Shown here: positions 30,755 to 39,801 of the stretch, in pieces
Layout of the letters: every line of letters starts with the position of its first letter
Numbering within the stretch: the stretch's first letter is position 1
Assembly (NCBI GenBank): GCA_903921785.1
Contig: CAIXRH010000173.1
Coordinates: 1 to 55,287, forward strand
DNA length: 55,287 bases
Origin: an uncultured Pseudomonadota bacterium
Lineage (GTDB): Bacteria > Myxococcota_A > UBA796 > SXON01
Reading direction: 5' to 3'
Position numbers and translations under genes: made by a program
Notes under the pieces: generated by a model
The model's input: only the letters and a program-made list of their open reading frames with translations
The model's database searches: none
What the model was told of the DNA's origin: nothing

Positions 30755-30756
30755 CA
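30743..30756. promoter_or_regulatory. perfect 14-bp palindrome TGAACATATGTTCA, LexA-box-like
   Basis: The core GAAC-N4-GTTC (30744-30755) is the classic Gram-positive LexA (SOS) box form, and the right half GTTCAG also matches the box described for Myxococcus xanthus LexA. It covers the proposed -10 of a DNA-repair-type radical SAM gene. LexA control is an inference from the motif and its position; the divergent AKR operon might share it. Confidence 0.6.
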
Positions 30757-30760
30757 GTCG

Positions 30761-31801
30761 GTGAAGCGTCCGGTGGCCAACCCGCCGTCCCCCTGGACGG
30801 GCTGGACCGAGTGGGAGGTGCCCCCGCCATCGGCTCGGCTCGAGGTCTTCCTCGATGCGTCCAAGACCATTCTCAGCCGAAACGACAGCCCCGACCTGCC
30901 GTTTCGTTACAGCGTGAACCCGTACCGGGGCTGCTTCCACGGTTGTGCCTACTGCTACGCCCGCCCGTCCCACGAGCACCTGGGCCTGGGTGCGGGCACC
31001 GACTTCGACTGGAAGCTCCTGGTGAAGCCGGAGGCGCCCACGCTCCTCCGCGCGGCGCTCCGCGCGCCGAAGTGGGTGCCGGAGGTGATCCTGTTTTCGG
31101 GCAACACCGACTGCTACCAGCCGATCGAGCTGCAATACCGGCTCACCCGAGCCTGCCTGGAGGTGTGCCTGGAGGAGGAGAACCCGGTCTCGGTGATCAC
31201 CAAGTCGGCGCTCCCCGAGCGGGATGTCGAGGTGCTGGCGGCGCTGGCCCGTGGCCCCGGCGTCACCGTCACCTTCTCCATCCCGTTCTTCGATCCGGTG
31301 GCCGCGCGCGCCGTGGAGCCCGGCGCACCGCCTCCCGCCCGTCGTTTCGCCGCGATGCGCACGCTCGCCGCCGCGGGGGTGCCCGTCGGCCTCAACATCG
31401 CCCCCTGCGTTCCTGGGCTCTCCGACCGTGATGTGCCGGCGCTCCTGCGCGCCGGGCGGGAGGCCGGCGCCACCTGGGCGATGCTCATGCCGGTGCGCCT
31501 CCCCGGCGCCGTAGAGCCCGTGTTCCGCGAGCGCATAACCGCCGCGTTCCCCGACCGGGCGGAGGGCATCCTCGCGAAAATCCGGCGGATGCGCGGCGGC
31601 GAGCTCAACGAGGGGCGGTTCGGGGAACGATTCAAGGGAGAAGGGGTAGAGTGGGAGGCCACCCGCGCGTTGTTCCACCTCTGGAAGGCGCGCCTTGGAT
31701 ACACGGATCCCCCGATGGCTGCCGCATCGCCGCCTCGGCAAAGGCGCGGCCCCGTACCGTCCGCGCAGCTCGCCCTCTTCACCCCCCGAGCACGCGGCTG
31801 A
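30761..31801 (+). CDS. spore photoproduct lyase-like radical SAM protein (PA0069-type)
   Basis: The 346-residue protein has the SPL/DNA-repair-photolyase-like signature: NPYRGCFHGCAYCYARPSHE, with the [4Fe-4S] cysteines at 58, 62 and 65 (CX3CX2C). This is followed by LLVKPEAPTLL, ILFSGNTDCYQPIE and VSVITKSAL. Members of this family resemble spore photoproduct lyase, which reverses a UV thymine lesion, but are common in non-sporulating bacteria and mostly uncharacterised. The start is GTG at 30761 or 30773. An SOS-type palindrome sits directly upstream. Its 3' end overlaps the convergent receiver-like gene by 23 bp. Confidence 0.9.
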   Translation: MKRPVANPPSPWTGWTEWEVPPPSARLEVFLDASKTILSRNDSPDLPFRYSVNPYRGCFHGCAYCYARPSHEHLGLGAGTDFDWKLLVKPEAPTLLRAALRAPKWVPEVILFSGNTDCYQPIELQYRLTRACLEVCLEEENPVSVITKSALPERDVEVLAALARGPGVTVTFSIPFFDPVAARAVEPGAPPPARRFAAMRTLAAAGVPVGLNIAPCVPGLSDRDVPALLRAGREAGATWAMLMPVRLPGAVEPVFRERITAAFPDRAEGILAKIRRMRGGELNEGRFGERFKGEGVEWEATRALFHLWKARLGYTDPPMAAASPPRQRRGPVPSAQLALFTPRARG

Positions 31802-32225
31802 CCAGCCGGCGGAGCGGTCCGCTCGGCCGCCCGGGCCAGGGCTGTGGCAACGGACGCTCCCCGCGGGCGAGCGCCTCGGCGAAGGCCAGCAGCGGAGGGC
31901 CGGTGGACACCTCGAAGAGCATCCCGTCGGCCTGGGCGGCGCGGACCGCGGCCTCTGTGGGGGGCTCTTCCCCCGGGTGGGTGTAGAGCCCCATCCCGGG
32001 GACCACTCGCACGTCGGTCTTCAGCACGCGGGTGAGCCGGATCGCCTCCACGCGGGCGCGGCCCCCCGCAGCCAGGAGGGCCACGTCGGGGCGGAGGGCC
32101 CGCGCGAGGCGGATCACGTCGTCCCCGGGCTGCGCGGCAGTGACCTCGAACTCCTCGCGGAGCGCCCCGATCGCGCGGAGGCGGAACGCGGCGTCGGGAT
32201 CGTGGAGGAGCAGGCGGGGGCGCAC
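31779..32225 (-). CDS. degenerate receiver-domain (pseudo-receiver) protein
   Basis: The 148 residues resemble a receiver domain: LLLHDPDAAFRLRAIGAL for strand one and the acidic pocket, then a helix, then RPDVALLAAGG where the phospho-Asp is expected. The aspartate is replaced by Ala, so phosphorylation is unlikely. The C-terminal half lacks a clear Thr/Lys switch. A GTG start is used. It overlaps the end of the SPL-like gene by 23 bp on the opposite strand. The assignment rests on weak similarity, and it may be another alpha/beta fold. Confidence 0.5.
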   Translation of the reverse strand: MRPRLLLHDPDAAFRLRAIGALREEFEVTAAQPGDDVIRLARALRPDVALLAAGGRARVEAIRLTRVLKTDVRVVPGMGLYTHPGEEPPTEAAVRAAQADGMLFEVSTGPPLLAFAEALARGERPLPQPWPGRPSGPLRRLVSRVLGG

Positions 32226-32349
32226 CGGGAGGGCGTATTCCGGAGCGGGCCTGCCCGTAGTCCGCCGGGGGCACCCCGCGGTGCAACCCGGCGGCGGGTT
32301 GGCGCCCGGCCCCCCCTGGCGTTACCGATCGGCGTCACCCGGAAAGACG

Positions 32350-32856
32350 ATGTCGAACGACGCTGCGCGGATTGGTGAGATCACGAAGGAGCTCAACGGT
32401 ATTCTCGAGGCCCGCCTCGCCGAGCTCGGTGCCGCCATGAAGGGGGCGGAATCCGCCACGCGCCAGATCCTCTCGGCCGAGCTGGAGATCTCCCGGCATA
32501 AGCAGCTGGTGGAGTCGCTCACCGGCGAAGCGGGCGAGCTCAAGCGCGAGATGACCGCGATGCGCGCCCGTGCCGATGAGGTTCGTTCCGCGCATGGTGG
32601 CCTCCTCGCCGAGCGCGAAAAGCTCCGCGCCGACGTGATCCGCCTGGAAGTGGAAGCGCGCGAGGGCACCGGGGAGACCGACCGCCTGCGCGCCCGCGCC
32701 CGCACCCTCGAAGCCGAGGTCGATGGGGCCAAGAAGGAGAACGACGGCCTCAAGGGGCGCATCAAGACCCTCGAGGACAACGTCGCCAAGCTGCAGAAGC
32801 TCCGCGAGGAGCTCAAGGCCCAGATGGCGGTGCTCAGCGCCGGCGCGAAGGAATAA
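32350..32856 (+). CDS. coiled-coil protein
   Basis: This 168-residue protein is almost entirely helical, with heptad-like runs (residues 15-160) such as LRADVIRLEVEAREGTG and LKGRIKTLEDNVAKLQKLREELKAQ. It has no signal peptide, membrane helix or cysteine. No family is recognised. GGAAAG precedes the ATG at 32350. The TPR protein gene follows after 6 bp, so the two products may form a scaffold together. Confidence 0.75.
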   Translation: MSNDAARIGEITKELNGILEARLAELGAAMKGAESATRQILSAELEISRHKQLVESLTGEAGELKREMTAMRARADEVRSAHGGLLAEREKLRADVIRLEVEAREGTGETDRLRARARTLEAEVDGAKKENDGLKGRIKTLEDNVAKLQKLREELKAQMAVLSAGAKE

Positions 32857-32862
32857 GCCGCC

Positions 32863-34626
32863 ATGCCCAGCACGCTGGAGGCGGCCCAGGACCTCCTGGC
32901 CACGCTCGCGGCGGGGCGCTTCGCCGTGCAGAAGCTCGCGGCGGATCACCTGTCGTTTTCGCAGCTCCGCGCCGTCACGGCGGCGAGCGGGGATGAATCG
33001 GCCCTGGTCACCGAGGTCCACCGGAGCCTCGATCGGCGCTTGGAGGTGCTCCGCGGGCGGCTCACCCATTCGCCGGTGGAGCGCACGGAGGACGATCGTA
33101 CGCCCCGGGAAGCCGCCACGGTGCCCACCGAGGAGGCGCGCACCCCGGCGCCTCCCAGCCGCGTCCAGCGCGCCATGAACCGCGCCGAGTCGCTCGGCCC
33201 CAAGCCCGAGGCCGCGCCCCGTCCCCAGCCCGAGCGGCGGGGGCTCGCCAACGCCCGCACGCTGGCCCCGGTGGAAGAAGAGTTCGCGGCGCCCGTCGCC
33301 GAGGCCCCCGCGGTCCAGGAAGCTCCGGCCAGCGTCGCGCCCCCAACGCCGTTCGTGGAAGAGTTCGATGAACCGCGGCTGCTCTCGCCCGCGGAGGCGG
33401 TCGCTCCGTCTCCCGAGCCGGAGGAGATTCCCACGATGCAGGTGGAGTCTGCGTCCGCCCTGGCGCCGGTGGAGGAGGCGTTCACAGCCCCGGTTGAGAC
33501 GAGCCCGCTCATCGTCGCGACCGAAGCCGCGCCGGAGATCAACCCTGTCGCGACACTCGCGACGCCCGACGCGGTCGACGCGCCCGTCATCCAGCTCGCG
33601 CTCCCCGAGCCGGTCGTCGAGCCGACGGTCACGGAGGCCCCGCAGGCCGCCTCCGCCCCGGAGGTTTCGGCTCCCGAGGTGGCGCCCGTCCCGCCCCAGC
33701 CCGAGGCCGTGCTCGCTTCCGAGCCCATCCCCGAGCCGGAATTCACCCCCCCGCCCGTGGCGTTCTCCGCCCCCGTCGGCGGTCCTTCGCCGCGCGTGGT
33801 GGCGGCGGTCGCGGCCGCGGCTGGCGCGGCGGACGACGAAGACGAAGACCTCGATCCCGAGGAGCCCGAGAGCGGCGTCGCCGCGATCAATCTGCGCGCG
33901 GTGGCTCCGGCCGCCGTGCGTGTCGGCGGGCCTCCGGCGGCAGACGACACGCTCGCGGGCACCGACGACGACGCCGAAGTCGAGACCATGGGCGTGGGCG
34001 TGGCAGCGCTCGGCGGCGGCATCAAGCTCCGTGGGCCGGCAGCCGCGAAGCGTCGCGAGGCCGAGACGGGCGGCGGTCCGCGGCTCACCGAGGATGAACC
34101 TTCCGAGGTCACCCAGGCGCCCGCCGCTCCGTCCATCCGCCCGGCGGGAGACGACGGTCGCATCGCCCAGCTGCTCGACGACGCGCTGGTCGCCGCCGGC
34201 AAGGGCGACCTGCACCGGGCCATCCAGTCGTTCACCGACGTGCTCGACCTCCGCCACGACCGGCAGGACGCCTACATCGGCCGCGGCCGCTGCTACCTCG
34301 AGCTCGGCGACTACAGCTCCGCGATGAGCGACTTCCAACGCGCCGAAGACCTCCAGCCCGACCGGCCGGAGGCCCACGTCGCGATGGGCGACCTGTACTT
34401 CGCCCGCAAGGAGTACCGGCGCGCGATCGAGTTCTACGACCAGGCCGTCGAGCTCGACGGCAGCCACGCCATGGCCCGCTGTCGTCGCGGAATCAGCCAC
34501 TACTACCGCAAGAATTACCGGCAGGCGTTCCAGGACCTCCAGCGTGCCTACTCGCTGGACCCCGAGATCCCCAACATCCGCAAGTACGTGCAGATGGCGG
34601 TGAAGAAGATGGAGCGCGGGGACTGA
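32863..34626 (+). CDS. TPR protein with long Pro/Ala/Glu-rich region
   Basis: The 587 residues begin with a helical domain of about 70 residues (TLEAAQDLLATLAAGRFAVQKL, HLSFSQLRAV). A disordered Pro/Ala/Glu/Val-rich stretch of over 300 residues follows. Four TPR units end the chain, from about 440: LHRAIQSFTDVLDL, AYIGRGRCYLELGDYSSAM, AHVAMGDLYFARKEYRRAIEFYDQAVEL and ARCRRGISHYYRKNYRQAF. There is no signal peptide, so it is probably cytoplasmic. It is the second gene of a pair with the coiled-coil protein. The function is unknown. Confidence 0.8.
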   Translation: MPSTLEAAQDLLATLAAGRFAVQKLAADHLSFSQLRAVTAASGDESALVTEVHRSLDRRLEVLRGRLTHSPVERTEDDRTPREAATVPTEEARTPAPPSRVQRAMNRAESLGPKPEAAPRPQPERRGLANARTLAPVEEEFAAPVAEAPAVQEAPASVAPPTPFVEEFDEPRLLSPAEAVAPSPEPEEIPTMQVESASALAPVEEAFTAPVETSPLIVATEAAPEINPVATLATPDAVDAPVIQLALPEPVVEPTVTEAPQAASAPEVSAPEVAPVPPQPEAVLASEPIPEPEFTPPPVAFSAPVGGPSPRVVAAVAAAAGAADDEDEDLDPEEPESGVAAINLRAVAPAAVRVGGPPAADDTLAGTDDDAEVETMGVGVAALGGGIKLRGPAAAKRREAETGGGPRLTEDEPSEVTQAPAAPSIRPAGDDGRIAQLLDDALVAAGKGDLHRAIQSFTDVLDLRHDRQDAYIGRGRCYLELGDYSSAMSDFQRAEDLQPDRPEAHVAMGDLYFARKEYRRAIEFYDQAVELDGSHAMARCRRGISHYYRKNYRQAFQDLQRAYSLDPEIPNIRKYVQMAVKKMERGD

Positions 34627-34686
34627 GCTTCGCGGGGTTCTGCCCGGCGAAGGCTCTGAATCCAATGGCAAAGGGGTGGTGCGGGT

Positions 34687-34740
34687 GCACCGCCCTGCCC
34701 CCGACCGGCGTCGGCGGTCGAGGGGCCCTCGTCACGAGCC
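34687..34740 (-). repeat. REP-like intergenic element, copy G
   Basis: The 13-mer core is at 34710-34722 on the minus strand, followed there by a GCCGGTCGGGGGCAGGGCGG-like right part as in copy C. It lies between the TPR gene and the MYXO-CTERM gene. Confidence 0.55.
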
Positions 34741-34782
34741 GGGCGGGGCGGGCGCTCGACGCCCCGGAGCGTCGCGATAACG

Positions 34783-35544
34783 GTGTCAGGCCACGAGGTG
34801 GCCGTGCTCCTGGCGATCGCCGCCGCCCTCGCTGTCCCCGATCCGGTCTTCTGCTCGCCGAAGCTCGCGGTCTTGCCCGCGTTCACCCTGAGCGAGATCC
34901 CGATCGGCGTGGTCTTCGCGGCCGCGGAGACGCTCCCCGCCCCCGACTGCCGCCCGGGCGACACCCTCTCCCTCCGCGTTCACGTGGCGGACGGCGCCGC
35001 CGACCGGGTGCTCGTCACGACCCGGTTCGACGGGCGCGGCGCGCTGCTTCAGGGCGCCCCGAACCCGGCCCTCGAGCGGTTCGACACGATCACCGTTTCC
35101 GTCGCGAGCGACGGCAGCACCGAGCCGCCACCCGACCACACCTTCGTGGTCAGCGGCGAGCTCGTCGCGGCACCCGAGGGCGCCCCCGTCCTCGAATTCC
35201 TCGACGCAACCGGCGCCTTCGGCGGACCCGTCACCCTCTCCGGCCGCCTTCAGCCCGTCGAGTACCCCGCGGGGCTCTCCCTCGTCGGGCTGGAGTCCGA
35301 CGACGGGCGGCTCCTCCTCCTCGGCGACGACGCGGACTTCGAGGTGATCGACGTGGACTACGCGGACACCTGCTACGCCGCGCTCCAGGTCTTCGCGGAC
35401 GGGTCGTCCGCCCGGGGCGACGTGGTCTGCCCCGAGGTCGGGCTTCCGGCGGAGTGCGGGTGCGCGGCGGCGGGCGCGCCCGGGTCGGCCGGATTGCTGG
35501 CCGTGGCCGCGCTGCTGTCCCGGCGGCGCGTCAGCCCCCGGTGA
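34783..35544 (+). CDS. secreted protein with MYXO-CTERM-like sorting tail
   Basis: The 253-residue protein has an N-terminal hydrophobic signal (VAVLLAIAAALAV) and a beta-rich body with no known family. Its tail reads ECGCAAAGAPGSAGLLAVAALLSRRRV: a CGC-type cysteine motif, a hydrophobic helix and an Arg cluster. This is the layout of MYXO-CTERM sorting domains, which anchor proteins on the surface of Myxococcota after cleavage near the Cys. The start is GTG at 34783 or 34798. The stop codon lies inside a 33-bp direct repeat that flanks element R copy 2, so the last residues may have changed when that segment was copied. Confidence 0.68.
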   Translation: MSGHEVAVLLAIAAALAVPDPVFCSPKLAVLPAFTLSEIPIGVVFAAAETLPAPDCRPGDTLSLRVHVADGAADRVLVTTRFDGRGALLQGAPNPALERFDTITVSVASDGSTEPPPDHTFVVSGELVAAPEGAPVLEFLDATGAFGGPVTLSGRLQPVEYPAGLSLVGLESDDGRLLLLGDDADFEVIDVDYADTCYAALQVFADGSSARGDVVCPEVGLPAECGCAAAGAPGSAGLLAVAALLSRRRVSPR

Positions 35545-35874
35545 GCTCCGCGTACAACCAGGGTAACCACGCCAAGCGAGCCCGTGCAGCCAGCCAAGGC
35601 GGGCTTCCCGGCGTCGCGTGCAGACCTTGTCCTTGTTCGCCGACGGTTCAGGGCGAGGTGACGGGACGGGTGACGTCACGGGCGAACCGGCCGAGCGCAG
35701 CGAGGGCCGGGCGCTCGTGGCGGCAGGACCCAGCGCGGACGGTGGCCGTTGCCGCGGCCCCAGGGGCACGAATCGCGACGCCGGGAATCCTGCCCCCCGG
35801 CGCCGCGTCCTCGCCGGGCGAGCGGTGATCGCCGCCGTTCAGCGTCAGCCCCCGGTGAGCTCCGCGTACAACCA
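35528..35874 (+). repeat. dispersed element R, copy 2, with flanking direct repeats
   Basis: The 300-bp gap 35545-35844 holds the second copy of the element at 9154-9469, in opposite orientation; the core is about 35572-35826. An exact 33-bp direct repeat, 35528-35560 and 35842-35874, brackets it and continues imperfectly for about 13 bp. The left repeat contains the stop of the MYXO-CTERM gene and the right one the 3' end of the esterase gene. The repeats here are unrelated to those at copy 1, as expected if each was made at insertion. Confidence 0.75.
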
Positions 35875-36852
35875 CGGCAACGACCGGTCCATGCGGTAGT
35901 CGATGTCCGAGTGGTCGTCGTCGAACTCTTCGTAGGTGTGGCGCACCCCGTAGCGTTCGAGGCGTTCGCGCAGCATCCTCGCCCCGTAGAGCAGCATGTA
36001 CTGGTCCCGGGTGCCGCAATCGACGAACAGCCCGCCGGAGGGGAGGTTGTCGCTGCGGTCGTCGAGCATGCGCACCGGGTCGTGGCGGAGCCAGGCGGCC
36101 CAGCGCACGGGGTCGATCTCCCCGGTCTGCGGGTGGAACGGCAGGTGGAACCTCCCGGGTTGCTCGGGGTCGGGGTCATAGCTCGCGGCCATCCCGAGCA
36201 TCATGATCCCCATCACCTCGTCGTGAGAGAGCTTCTCCTTGGCGTGGAGGGCCTCGAGGTACCGGTTCACGTCCCCGCCGTGGGGGGCGAGCTGGCGGAG
36301 CAGGATCGGGAAGTCTCGCTGGTACACATACTCAAAGTACGCATCGCCGGAGTGGCAGACGGCAGCGGACCACACGTCCGGCCGGAGCATCCAGTGCACG
36401 ACGGAGCCGTAGCCGCCGCTGGACTTGCCGAAGAGGCCGCGGCGGCCAGTGCTCGGGAAGCGGCGCTCCACCAGGGGCACCAGCTCGTCGCAGAGCATGT
36501 CCATGTAGCGACCGATGGCCGCGGAGTTGATGTACTGGTTTCCCCCGTAGCGGGTGAAGCAGTCGGGGAGCACGACCATCACGTCGCCGACGCGCCCGCG
36601 GCTGTGCAGCCAGGCGAGCCGATCGGGGATGTTGAGCCCGAACGGCTTCCAATTCACGTGGCTGTGGCCCGAGCCGGTGTAGCCGACGAGGTCGCACATC
36701 AGCGGCAGCGGAGTGCGCCCGTCCCACCCGGGCGGGGTCCACACCAGCACCTCGCGCGAGGATGGGTCCCCCGCCGGGTTTCCCTGGAGGGTCTCGAAGT
36801 CGTGCTGGAGCCGGTGAAGGGTGCCGGCCGGCACATCCGCGGGTTTGCGCAT
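35845..36852 (-). CDS. alpha/beta-hydrolase, esterase D/enterochelin-esterase-like
   Basis: The 335 residues match the putative esterase family: WTPPGWDGRTPLPLMCDLVG at the start, VVLPDCFTRYGGNQY, and the nucleophile elbow GKSSGG with Ser144. A likely acid is in GGLFVDCGTRDQYM and the catalytic His is in EEFDDDHSD. No signal peptide is seen. The substrate is unknown; related proteins cleave siderophore esters or S-formylglutathione. The ATG at 36852 overlaps the stop of the upstream LURP-one-like gene by 1 bp (TAATG). Its last codons lie in the direct repeat that flanks element R. Confidence 0.85.
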   Translation of the reverse strand: MRKPADVPAGTLHRLQHDFETLQGNPAGDPSSREVLVWTPPGWDGRTPLPLMCDLVGYTGSGHSHVNWKPFGLNIPDRLAWLHSRGRVGDVMVVLPDCFTRYGGNQYINSAAIGRYMDMLCDELVPLVERRFPSTGRRGLFGKSSGGYGSVVHWMLRPDVWSAAVCHSGDAYFEYVYQRDFPILLRQLAPHGGDVNRYLEALHAKEKLSHDEVMGIMMLGMAASYDPDPEQPGRFHLPFHPQTGEIDPVRWAAWLRHDPVRMLDDRSDNLPSGGLFVDCGTRDQYMLLYGARMLRERLERYGVRHTYEEFDDDHSDIDYRMDRSLPWLYAELTGG

Positions 36853-37436
36853 TACTGCTGACGGCCTTCGATCGCGAGGAGCAGCACCACGAGCGCGATG
36901 CCGAGGCGGGGGTCGAGCGAGGCGTTGTTCTGCCCGTCGAAGCTCACGTCGTAGGCGAGCTGGAACGGGTTGAAGCGCTGGCGGATGGTGCCGAGGGCGT
37001 TGCCCGCCGGGTCGGCCACGGTGAAGCGCTCCGGGAGCCACTGCTTGAAGATGAAGCGGCGGAGGAGCGCCATGAACATGGAGTCCTCCTTGCAGGTGCC
37101 GAGGAGGCCGCCCGAGGCGTCCACCACCTCCCAGCTGTCCCGGAGGATGGACTTGAGGCCCTGCCGCCGGCAGGCGCCGACCGACTCCCCCGTGACGACG
37201 TCGGTCACGTCGTAGGTGGCGGACACGTCGAAGACCTGGCGGGCCTTGATGGTGAGCCGCTTCTGGGTCTGGCCTTCATCGGCGAAGACGTTGAGCTCTT
37301 CCTTGAGCTTGAACGCCTTCTGCTTGATGAAGTACTGGAGCGAGCCGTCGGTGCCGAAGATCCGGAAGGAAGCACCGAGGAAGCTGAACATTGCCTTCTT
37401 GGCAACGAAGTGGCGGGCGACGGGGAGCGTGGTCAT
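36852..37436 (-). CDS. LURP-one-related (LOR)/scramblase-like protein
   Basis: This 194-residue protein shows the Tubby-like barrel of the LOR/phospholipid-scramblase superfamily: FRIFGTDGSLQYFIKQKAFKLKEELNVF, VFDVSATYDVTD, LKSILRDSWEVVD, GTIRQRFNPFQLAYDV, and a final hydrophobic helix (RLGIALVVLLLAIE). Members bind membranes or lipids. The ATG has no Shine-Dalgarno, but TACCTT lies 6 nt upstream. It is cotranscribed with the esterase. Its true function in bacteria is not known. Confidence 0.82.
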   Translation of the reverse strand: MTTLPVARHFVAKKAMFSFLGASFRIFGTDGSLQYFIKQKAFKLKEELNVFADEGQTQKRLTIKARQVFDVSATYDVTDVVTGESVGACRRQGLKSILRDSWEVVDASGGLLGTCKEDSMFMALLRRFIFKQWLPERFTVADPAGNALGTIRQRFNPFQLAYDVSFDGQNNASLDPRLGIALVVLLLAIEGRQQ

Positions 37437-37442
37437 CCGCGG

Positions 37443-37448
37443 AAGGTA
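37443..37448 (-). promoter_or_regulatory. candidate leaderless -10 box (TACCTT)
   Basis: On the minus strand TACCTT ends 6 nt before the ATG of the LOR gene and fits TANNNT. The match to TATAAT is only moderate; the spacing to the start codon is the main support. Confidence 0.35.
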
Positions 37449-37472
37449 GCACGGCGGGCGCCGCGTTCCCCC

Positions 37473-38762
<1,290 letters not shown>

Positions 38763-38799
38763 CTAACCGAATCGGCGAGCTTGTCGGTTACGTCGTCGT

Positions 38800-39801
38800 A
38801 TGGACACCTGGTCGCCCGCTCCCACCTCGCCGCCGCCCGGAACGCCAGACGCCAACGAGCCCTTCTCCGCGAGCTTCGACCTCGGGCGGGGCCTCTACCA
38901 CGGACTCAACGCGCTCAAGCGCAGCTTCCCGGTGCTCTTCGTCGGGGCGTTCCTCCGATTCTGCTCCGCCGGGGGCGGGAGCTCGGGCAACTCGTGGAGC
39001 AGCGACGACACGGAGATGCTCAAGTCGCTCAAGTCGCTGAAGCAGCATTCCTCGACGTTCGTCCCCGGCGACCATTCTTGGGCGGGCGCGCCGCAGGTGG
39101 GCTCGGGCCTCCCGTCCATCCCGGGGTTGGACGACGGCGCGCTCGCCGCGTTGGGCGTCGGGGTGCTCGTCGCCATCGGCGCGTTCGTCTTGGTGCTCCT
39201 GCTCCTGAAGCTGGCGCTCCACTCCTGGATCACCCCGGGCTGGATTCGGAACTACGCCGAGCTCATCCGCACCGGCAACGCGGAGTGGTCCACGCTGTTT
39301 GGCGCGAAGGACGTCTTCTGGCGCTCGCTCGGGTGGACGTGCCTCTACGGCGCGATCTCCATCGCCGGCACCGTCTTCGCGATGCTCGGGTTCTTGCCGG
39401 CCATGCTCATGGACGGCGAGGAGATCGTCCAAGGCGTGCTCGTCCTCGGCGGCGGGCTCTGGGCGCTCGCGGTCCTGGTCGCCTTCGCGTACGTCTTCCT
39501 CGGTCTCGTGTTCGTCGACCACGCCATCGCCCTCGACGAGCTTCCGGTGATGGAGGCGATCGGCCGGTCGTGGTCGCTCGCCTCCGGAAACCGGCTGTGG
39601 ATCTTCCTTTATTCGCTGGTTTACGGGCTGATCTTCCTGGTGGTCGCCGTGCCCGGCTACTGCTTCTGCCTCGTCGGGGTCTTCCTGAGCTTCCCCATCG
39701 CCTACGTGATGATGGACTTCGGGTTCGTCGAGGGGTACCTCCGGCGCACCCGCCCCGATGAGATCGGCTCCTGGAGCATCGAGCAGTGGGGCGGAAACTA
39801 G
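38800..39801 (+). CDS. polytopic membrane protein, unknown family
   Basis: The 333 residues have a Pro-rich cytoplasmic start and about five to six membrane helices (residues 125-320): LVAIGAFVLVLLLLKLAL, GAISIAGTVFAMLGFLPAML, LAVLVAFAYVFLGLVFVDHAIAL and LVYGLIFLVVAVPGYCFCLVGVFL. The segment DELPVMEAIGRSWSLASGNRLW resembles the amphipathic helix of DUF975/GDPD-membrane-type proteins. No function can be given. It diverges from purA and converges with the next gene, with stops overlapping by 4 bp. Confidence 0.7.
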   Translation: MDTWSPAPTSPPPGTPDANEPFSASFDLGRGLYHGLNALKRSFPVLFVGAFLRFCSAGGGSSGNSWSSDDTEMLKSLKSLKQHSSTFVPGDHSWAGAPQVGSGLPSIPGLDDGALAALGVGVLVAIGAFVLVLLLLKLALHSWITPGWIRNYAELIRTGNAEWSTLFGAKDVFWRSLGWTCLYGAISIAGTVFAMLGFLPAMLMDGEEIVQGVLVLGGGLWALAVLVAFAYVFLGLVFVDHAIALDELPVMEAIGRSWSLASGNRLWIFLYSLVYGLIFLVVAVPGYCFCLVGVFLSFPIAYVMMDFGFVEGYLRRTRPDEIGSWSIEQWGGN

